From UBA8515 sp036170795 (GTDB lineage: Bacteria; Patescibacteriota; Minisyncoccia; Phycocordibacterales; UBA9973), in contig JAVHPX010000054.1 of assembly GCA_036170795.1 (NCBI GenBank), positions 1 to 7,229 of the forward strand: a DNA stretch of 7,229 nucleotides, given 5' to 3'. Shown here piece after piece: positions 1-4,147 of this stretch. Each line of letters opens with the position of its first letter. The first letter of the stretch is position 1. The notes beneath the pieces are model-generated. The model was not told where the DNA came from, searched no databases, and saw nothing but the letters and a program-made list of their open reading frames with translations. Both the position numbers and the translations under genes were made by a program.

Positions 1-7
1 GTCAACC

Positions 8-1330
8 CTATTTCCACTGTTTGTATTTTACTAAAATATCTTTAAAGGATTTAACTAATGTATCGACATCACCCTTAGAAGTCTGTCGCCCAAGTGAAAT
101 ACGAAGCGAATTGATTATATCCTTATCAAAGGACTGTCCTTTGGAAAACCGAATTTTTCGGATAGCATCTATAACATGCGAGCCTTCTTCTCTAGTACTT
201 GAACAAGCACTTCTTTCAGAAACTTCTATCCCCTTCGCATCGAGTTCTATGACAAGGAGTTCGCTTGAAATACCGTGGATAGAAATATTTATATTATTTG
301 GTAATCGATTTACTTTATCGCCATTTAAAATTATTTCATAACCAGATGTTTTTGATAACGAAAGTAACTTATTTATTGTGTAATCACGAAGTTTAACAAG
401 ACGTTTAGATTCTTTTTCTTTTATTTTATTTGTATATTCCAAAGCTAAAGCTGCCCCAACAATAGCAATAGTATTTTCTGTCCCTGAACGTAAACCTTGC
501 TCTTGCCCACCACCAGCATAAAGTGGAGTAAGGATAATTCCTCTTTTTTTAAATAAAACACCAAGACCCTTCGGACCATATATTTTTGAACTATTAAAAG
601 TTAACAAATCTACTCCAAGTTTTTCAATATTCTCTGTCGGTAAATAATTCATAGCTTGACAAGCATCAGTATGAAAAATCGGAAAAAGAAATTGATTTTG
701 AAAATGTCTGGCCTCGCTTGCGAGGAGATCCGAGGACTTTTCAAAATCAATTTCTTTTTCCGATTTTCTACTTTTCCTAAAATATCTGATTACTTTGGCA
801 ATTTCTTGTATCGGCTGTATTGTTCCAATCTCATTATTTGCATACATTACAGATACCAAGACTGTATTTTCTTTTATGGCATCATAAACATCTTTTGAAT
901 TTATAATTCCATTTGCATTGACTTTTAGATAAGTAACTTCTGCTTCTCCATTTTTCTCCAAAAGTTTACAATTTTCTAAAACTGCTGAATGCTCTATGTT
1001 TGTAGTTATAATATGAGGAACTTTTTTCTGTCCGTTTATTGTTTGTAATTTATAATTATTAACTACTCCCAATATCGCCAATGCATCACTTTCTGTTCCA
1101 CTACCTGTAAAAATAATCTCATCACTATGAGCACAAATAGAATGAGCAATACTTAACCTAGCATTTTCTATAGCATTACGAGCTAAAATGCCACTCTTGT
1201 GTATAGCACTCCCGTTGGCAAATATACCATAAAAAGATTTCATCATTCCCAATATATTTATGTCTATTGGTGTCGCTGCTGCATAGTCAAGATATATTAT
1301 TTTCTTTAATTTTTTAAAATTTATTTTCAT
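8..1330 (-). CDS. Cysteine desulfurase (NifS/IscS-like, class V aminotransferase fold) carrying an in-frame palindromic insert
   Basis: This PLP enzyme takes sulfur from L-cysteine as an enzyme persulfide and passes it on for Fe-S cluster assembly or tRNA thiolation in the cytoplasm. Visible family motifs, in order: YLDYAAATP (13-21), TGSGTES (75-81), the PLP-stacking His in EHS (H114), YANNEIGTIQP (163-173), HTDACQ (220-225, cofactor Asp222 and Gln225), the Schiff-base lysine in SSKIYGPKG (K249), GGGQEQGLRSGTENT (273-287) and the catalytic-cysteine loop SERSACSS (C376). At 440 residues it is longer than the usual 380-400, mainly because residues about 188-219 are encoded by a 93-bp inverted-repeat element just before HTD. 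The residue before K249 is Ser where IscS has His. The ATG at 1328-1330 is chosen because no other Met precedes the N-terminal motif; no Shine-Dalgarno is visible. The stop is TAG. No Fe-S scaffold gene is in the window, so IscS, NifS and SufS roles cannot be separated. It diverges from the DUF4446-infB-rbfA operon. Confidence 0.95.
   Translation of the reverse strand: MKINFKKLKKIIYLDYAAATPIDINILGMMKSFYGIFANGSAIHKSGILARNAIENARLSIAHSICAHSDEIIFTGSGTESDALAILGVVNNYKLQTINGQKKVPHIITTNIEHSAVLENCKLLEKNGEAEVTYLKVNANGIINSKDVYDAIKENTVLVSVMYANNEIGTIQPIQEIAKVIRYFRKSRKSEKEIDFEKSSDLLASEARHFQNQFLFPIFHTDACQAMNYLPTENIEKLGVDLLTFNSSKIYGPKGLGVLFKKRGIILTPLYAGGGQEQGLRSGTENTIAIVGAALALEYTNKIKEKESKRLVKLRDYTINKLLSLSKTSGYEIILNGDKVNRLPNNINISIHGISSELLVIELDAKGIEVSERSACSSTREEGSHVIDAIRKIRFSKGQSFDKDIINSLRISLGRQTSKGDVDTLVKSFKDILVKYKQWK
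675..767. repeat. 93-bp palindromic element with 30-bp perfect arms, inside the cysteine desulfurase gene
   Basis: The left arm, 675-704, is the exact reverse complement of the right arm, 738-767, with no mismatch over 30 bp. The 33-base centre holds its own hairpin (CCTCGC 712-717, TT, GCGAGG 720-725) and two direct copies of CGAGGA (721-726 and 731-736), so CCTCG at 712-716 can pair with either copy. The arms extend imperfectly outward (AGTA at 668-671 against 769-772, with a 2-base length difference). The element length is a multiple of three and adds about 31 residues, including the centre peptide KSSDLLASEARHF, without breaking the frame. It sits in a segment between conserved motifs where IscS has only a few residues. 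Its organisation resembles Rickettsia palindromic elements; membership of a named family cannot be shown here. Confidence 0.9.
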
Positions 1331-1403
1331 AACTTAAATGTGTCAATACTATATCATATATTGTAAAAAAGGCTTTATTGGTATATACTCTTTTAAGTTA
1401 TGA
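1327..1403. repeat. 12-bp inverted repeat spanning both divergent start codons
   Basis: TCATAACTTAAA at 1327-1338 is the exact reverse complement of TTTAAGTTATGA at 1392-1403. Each copy contains the ATG of one of the two divergent genes (cysteine desulfurase at 1330, DUF4446 gene at 1400), so both genes have the same bases directly before and at their starts. It may be a shared operator, a shared translation-start context, or chance in AT-rich sequence. Confidence 0.6.
1361..1389 (+). promoter_or_regulatory. Candidate sigma70-type promoter of the DUF4446-infB-rbfA operon
   Basis: TTGTAA at 1361-1366 and TATACT at 1384-1389 are separated by 17 bases. A start site about 7 bases after the -10 box falls at roughly 1396-1397, only 3-4 bases before the ATG at 1400. 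No Shine-Dalgarno precedes that ATG, which agrees with a near-leaderless transcript. The assignment rests on box matches alone. Confidence 0.55.
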
Positions 1404-1843
1404 TAACATCTATTATACTTTATATACTTACTGGTTTTATTATTATCCTTTTAATATGGATAGGATTACTCGAACATAGACTAAAAAAATTCTTTGCAGG
1501 GACAAAAGCACAAAACTTTGAAGAAGTAATGACAGAACTTGGTAAACATGTAGAAGAATTACATAATCATCAAAAAGATATAAACACACATTTAAGTACG
1601 GTCGATAGTAGACTGAATAAATCAATTCGTAAAATAGAAACAATAAGATTTAATCCATTTATGGACGCTGGTGGTAATCAAAGTTTTGCAATTGCTTTAA
1701 TGAACGATGAAGGAAACGGAGTTGTATTATCTAGTCTTTATGCTCGTGACAGAATGAGTATTTTTGCAAAACCAATAGTAGATGGCAAATCAGAATTTGA
1801 ACTATCAATTGAAGAGAAAGACGTATTAAAAAAATCAATGTAA
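1400..1843 (+). CDS. DUF4446 family protein, membrane-anchored
   Basis: The 147-residue protein has one N-terminal transmembrane segment (about residues 4-24), a polar, probably coiled-coil linker (about 38-82) and a compact C-terminal domain (about 83-146). The motifs RFNPFMDAGGNQSFAIAL (83-100), NGVVLSSLYARD (106-117) and the AKP-I-DGKSEFELSIEE pattern (123-139) are those I associate with DUF4446, a family of unknown function found in Firmicutes and Patescibacteria. The topology suggests a short outside tail with the conserved domain in the cytoplasm; this is inferred from the basic residues (RLKK, 27-30) after the membrane segment. It is the first gene of the operon and ends 12 bases before infB. 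No biochemical role can be assigned. Confidence 0.85.
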   Translation: MITSIILYILTGFIIILLIWIGLLEHRLKKFFAGTKAQNFEEVMTELGKHVEELHNHQKDINTHLSTVDSRLNKSIRKIETIRFNPFMDAGGNQSFAIALMNDEGNGVVLSSLYARDRMSIFAKPIVDGKSEFELSIEEKDVLKKSM

Positions 1844-1855
1844 ATAGAAAAGATA

Positions 1856-3364
1856 ATGAGTATAAAAAACATACAATCACATATCGTGACACGTCCTCCT
1901 GTCGTTGTTGTTATGGGACATGTTGACCATGGAAAATCAACACTTCTTGATTACATACGGAAATCAAACATAACCTTAAACGAAGCAGGCGGTATTACCC
2001 AGACTATCAATGCATACGAAGTTACTCATAAATATGATGGTAAAAATTGTTTAATTACATTCTTAGATACTCCAGGACACGAAGCTTTTTCAAAAATGCG
2101 AACACGCGGAGCTTCTGTAGCTGATATAGCTATACTTGTAATATCAGCGGAAGATGGGGTCAAAACACAAACCATCGAAGCATATAATACAATTATTGAA
2201 AGTAAGATACCTTATATCGTAGCAATAAATAAAATCGATAAACAAAATGCTAATATTGAAAAAGTAAAAATGGAACTTGCTGAAAAAGGAATATATCTAG
2301 AAGATATGGGTGGTGATATTCCTTATGTGCCTATCTCTTCCAAAGAAGGTACTGGAATAAAAGAACTTCTCGATATGATAATTTTAGTTGCTGATTTACA
2401 AACATTTACTGGTGATACAGGACTAAATGCACAAGGAATAATTATTGAAGCTAATCGTGAACCTAAACGTGGTATATCTGCAACTTGTATTATTAAAAAC
2501 GGTACTCTTACTTCTGGTATGTTTGTCACATCAGGATCTTCTATCGTTACAACAAGAATTATAGAAAACTTTCTAGGTAAAATAATAAAAGAAGCTACCT
2601 TTTCATCCCCTATTCGTCTTGTTGGATTTGAATCTATGCCAGAAGTTGGAAATGTATTTGAATCATTTAAAACCAAAAAAGAAGCACTAGAACACATGGA
2701 ACTAATTCAAAAAGAAATATCTATAAAGAATGAAAATCCTAAAGATAATGTTCAATTAGGTAAACATATTCCTATTGTAATCAAAACTGATTTTATGGGT
2801 ACTATCGAAGCGCTAGAAAAAGAAATTAATAAATTAAATTCCGAAGAGATTTCTTTTAAAGTAATAAGCAAAGGAGTAGGAGCTATAAATGAATCAGATC
2901 TTCAAATGACTCGAAACAATAAAGAAAGTATTATCATTGGATTTAATACAAAGATAGATAATGGGGCACGTGATCTTAATGAACAACTGAAAGTCACAAT
3001 TAAAACTTTTGATATTATTTACAAACTAACTGATTGGTTAAAAGAAGTTATAGAAGAGCGTCGACCACGTCAAGAAATTATGGAAATTACAGGTACACTA
3101 AAAATACTAAAAATATTTGGTGCAACAAGAGATAGGCAGGTCGTCGGGGGTAAAGTTACTACTGGTCGTATTACTGATGGAGGTATCATACGTATCATCA
3201 GACGTGATTTTGAAATTGGTCGTGGTAAAATTGTTGGACTACAATTAAATAAAATAAAAACAAAAGAAGTGCTTGAAGGTACTGATTGTGGAATCTTAAT
3301 AGAATCTAAAATAGATATTGCCCCAGGAGATAATTTAGAATCATTTATTACTATTATTAAATAA
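1856..3364 (+). CDS. infB: Translation initiation factor IF-2, short form without N-terminal domains
   Basis: IF-2 is the GTPase that places initiator fMet-tRNA on the 30S subunit and promotes 50S joining. The G motifs are clear: G1 GHVDHGKST (21-29), G2 around T48 in GGITQT (45-50), G3 DTPGHEAF (71-78, catalytic His75), G4 NKID (125-128) and G5 SSK (161-163). Domain II follows (about 180-290), then the C1 region (about 303-395) and the initiator-tRNA-binding C2 region (about 405-502, with FGATRDRQVVGGKVTTGRI at 421-439). At 502 residues it lacks the N-terminal regions of E. coli IF-2 (890 residues); only about 13 residues precede the G domain. In GGITQT the last residue is Thr where E. coli has His. 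The ATG at 1856 has only a weak purine-rich stretch (GAAAAGA) upstream. It lies between the DUF4446 gene and rbfA (1-base gap), so translation is probably coupled. Confidence 0.97.
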   Translation: MSIKNIQSHIVTRPPVVVVMGHVDHGKSTLLDYIRKSNITLNEAGGITQTINAYEVTHKYDGKNCLITFLDTPGHEAFSKMRTRGASVADIAILVISAEDGVKTQTIEAYNTIIESKIPYIVAINKIDKQNANIEKVKMELAEKGIYLEDMGGDIPYVPISSKEGTGIKELLDMIILVADLQTFTGDTGLNAQGIIIEANREPKRGISATCIIKNGTLTSGMFVTSGSSIVTTRIIENFLGKIIKEATFSSPIRLVGFESMPEVGNVFESFKTKKEALEHMELIQKEISIKNENPKDNVQLGKHIPIVIKTDFMGTIEALEKEINKLNSEEISFKVISKGVGAINESDLQMTRNNKESIIIGFNTKIDNGARDLNEQLKVTIKTFDIIYKLTDWLKEVIEERRPRQEIMEITGTLKILKIFGATRDRQVVGGKVTTGRITDGGIIRIIRRDFEIGRGKIVGLQLNKIKTKEVLEGTDCGILIESKIDIAPGDNLESFITIIK

Positions 3365-3365
3365 T

Positions 3366-3692
3366 ATGTCAGAATATCGAGGAGAAAAAATAGCAAATCA
3401 TATAAAAGAATTAGCAGCTATATATATAGAAAAAGAGTCAGGTCCTGCATCTATGATTACAGTTACTCGTGTAATTACAACTCCTGATAATAAAAATGCC
3501 AAGATTATGATCAGTGTCTTACCACGAGAAAAAGAAAAAGCAGCTTATGGATTTATAAAACGTAATTTAGGTGATATTAGAAAATACATAACTAAGAATT
3601 TAAAAATTAATCCTATACCATTTCTTGATGTAGAAATTGATGAAGGTGAAAAAAATCGCCAAAAAATTGACGAATTGCTTTCGAAAAGCTAG
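3366..3692 (+). CDS. rbfA: 30S ribosome-binding factor A
   Basis: RbfA is a small KH-fold protein that binds the 30S subunit near 16S helix 1 and helps late maturation, notably of the 5' end of 16S rRNA. The 108 residues match the family layout: an N-terminal helix (about 1-24), the strand region ITVTRVITTPDNKNAKIMISVL (31-52 with the typical spacing of T-V-T, P-D and A-K), a helix (about 56-78) and the final strand with PIPFLDVEID (83-92) leading to IDELL (101-105). The length is normal for a compact RbfA. The ATG starts one base after the infB stop with no visible Shine-Dalgarno, so it probably relies on termination-reinitiation from infB. The infB-rbfA order is common in bacteria. The stop is TAG; tRNA-Cys begins 23 bases later. 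Confidence 0.93.
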   Translation: MSEYRGEKIANHIKELAAIYIEKESGPASMITVTRVITTPDNKNAKIMISVLPREKEKAAYGFIKRNLGDIRKYITKNLKINPIPFLDVEIDEGEKNRQKIDELLSKS

Positions 3693-3695
3693 TAT
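3667..3695 (+). promoter_or_regulatory. Possible promoter for the tRNA-Cys/tRNA-Leu pair
   Basis: TTGACG at 3667-3672 and TAGTAT at 3690-3695 are 17 bases apart, at the end of rbfA. The predicted start falls near 3702, about 14 bases before tRNA-Cys. The -10 match is only partial (4 of 6), and the tRNAs could equally be read through from rbfA. Confidence 0.3.
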
Positions 3696-3715
3696 AAGTA
3701 TGCATAATGCGATAA

Positions 3716-3787
3716 GGCGTGGTGGCGAAGTGGTAACGCTGCGGTCTGCAAAACCGCCATTCGCGAGTTCGATTCTCGCCCACGCCT
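3716..3787 (+). tRNA. tRNA-Cys (anticodon GCA)
   Basis: A complete 72-base cloverleaf: acceptor GGCGTGG (3716-3722) with CCACGCC (3780-3786), D stem GCG/CGC (3725-3727, 3737-3739), anticodon stem GCGGT/ACCGC with loop CTGCAAA and anticodon GCA at 3748-3750, and T stem GCGAG/CTCGC around loop TTCGATT. The discriminator base is T (U73), as expected for tRNA-Cys. CCA is not encoded and must be added by a nucleotidyltransferase. It decodes UGC and UGU. Confidence 0.97.
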
Positions 3788-3811
3788 CACGTTTAATAAT
3801 TTAATAAATAT

Positions 3812-3893
3812 GCCTGGGTGGCGGAATTGGTATACGCGCTAGTCTTAGGAACTAGTGGAGAAATCCTTGGAGGTTCAAGTCCTCTCCCAGGCA
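3812..3893 (+). tRNA. tRNA-Leu (anticodon UAG)
   Basis: An 82-base class II tRNA: acceptor GCCTGGG (3812-3818) with CCCAGGC (3886-3892), anticodon stem CTAGT/ACTAG with loop CTTAGGA and anticodon TAG at 3846-3848, a long variable arm (about 3856-3868), and T stem GGAGG/CCTCT (one G-U pair) around loop TTCAAGT. Discriminator A at 3893; no CCA encoded. It reads CUA and probably other CUN leucine codons. It lies 24 bases after tRNA-Cys, so the two are probably co-transcribed. Its 3' acceptor strand is also the left end of a 52-bp palindrome. Confidence 0.97.
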
Positions 3894-3938
3894 CAAATGA
3901 AAAAACACTAAATTTAGTGTTTTTTCATTTGTGCCTGG
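3887..3938. repeat. 52-bp perfect palindrome overlapping the 3' end of tRNA-Leu
   Basis: The 26 bases 3887-3912 are the exact reverse complement of 3913-3938, with no spacer. The left end starts inside the 3' acceptor strand of tRNA-Leu (CCAGGCAC, 3887-3894) and the right end carries the mirror copy GTGCCTGG (3931-3938). The centre is the terminator hairpin. The mirror copy therefore looks like an inverted duplication of the tRNA end and its trailer. Confidence 0.9.
3900..3925 (+). terminator. Bidirectional intrinsic terminator after the tRNA pair
   Basis: The stem sequence CACTAAATTTAGTG (3906-3919) is followed by six T on the plus strand (3920-3925) and preceded by six A (3900-3905). The structure can therefore end plus-strand tRNA transcripts and also any minus-strand transcript running past hsdR. 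The stem core is AT-rich, but the A and T runs and the outer palindrome extend it. Confidence 0.65.
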
Positions 3939-4147
3939 AGCAAAGTATATTTATACTTTGCGCGAGAGGACGAAAAAACCTTAAGTATATTTTTAAGGAT
4001 GTAATCATCCGAAAAAATACGAAAGGTGTACAGAATCTGTAAGATTCAAGATTCCTCTCCTAATAAACTGAATCAGAGTCGCGGAATTTTCCAGCAGGAA
4101 AATATCCGTGAACTAGCTAGTTCCCAATACTTCTTAGTCCATGTTAT
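3939..4147. other. Noncoding, inverted-repeat-rich block between tRNA-Leu and hsdR
   Basis: No convincing gene is present. The block holds many possible stems: GCAAAGTATA/TATACTTTGC (3940-3949, 3952-3961); CCTTAA/TTAAGG (3979-3984, 3993-3998), which competes with GGATG/CATCC (3997-4001, 4006-4010); GAATCT/AGATTC (4033-4038, 4042-4047); a long-range GAGAGGA/TCCTCTC (3964-3970, 4053-4059); a long hairpin at 4077-4114; and the palindrome GAACTAGCTAGTTC (4110-4123). One plus-strand frame is open from 4005 to 4151 (48 codons) but has no ATG. It may be a structured RNA, a decayed mobile element, or the 3' region of hsdR; the sequence does not decide. Confidence 0.5.
4077..4114. repeat. Long hairpin with 6-bp apical and 9-bp basal stem
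   Basis: The basal stem pairs AGTCGCGGA (4077-4085) with TCCGTG-A-ACT (4105-4114), allowing one G-U pair and one bulged A at 4111. The apical stem pairs TTTTCC (4087-4092) with GGAAAA (4097-4102) around the loop AGCA. A single A and the pair TA form the internal loop. There is no T-run directly after it on either strand, so it is not a standard intrinsic terminator. Confidence 0.6.

Noticed and set aside
656..898. An 80-codon plus-strand frame through the palindromic element.
   Set aside because: It is antisense to a well-conserved enzyme and is opened mainly by the palindrome.
1341..1346. A perfect TTGACA on the minus strand just upstream of the cysteine desulfurase start.
   Set aside because: A -10 box at normal spacing would fall inside the coding region (1318-1323, TAAATT), leaving no start codon before the conserved N-terminal motif.
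3818..4042. A 74-codon plus-strand reading frame beginning in tRNA-Leu.
   Set aside because: Its first third is simply the tRNA-Leu sequence read as protein, followed by the terminator palindrome; no family resemblance.
4077..4123. Resemblance of the long hairpin to group II intron domain V, and of nearby bases to group I intron core elements.
   Set aside because: The loop is not a GNRA tetraloop, the helix lengths and bulge do not fit domain V, and no other intron core elements or encoded protein are seen; the tRNA is uninterrupted.
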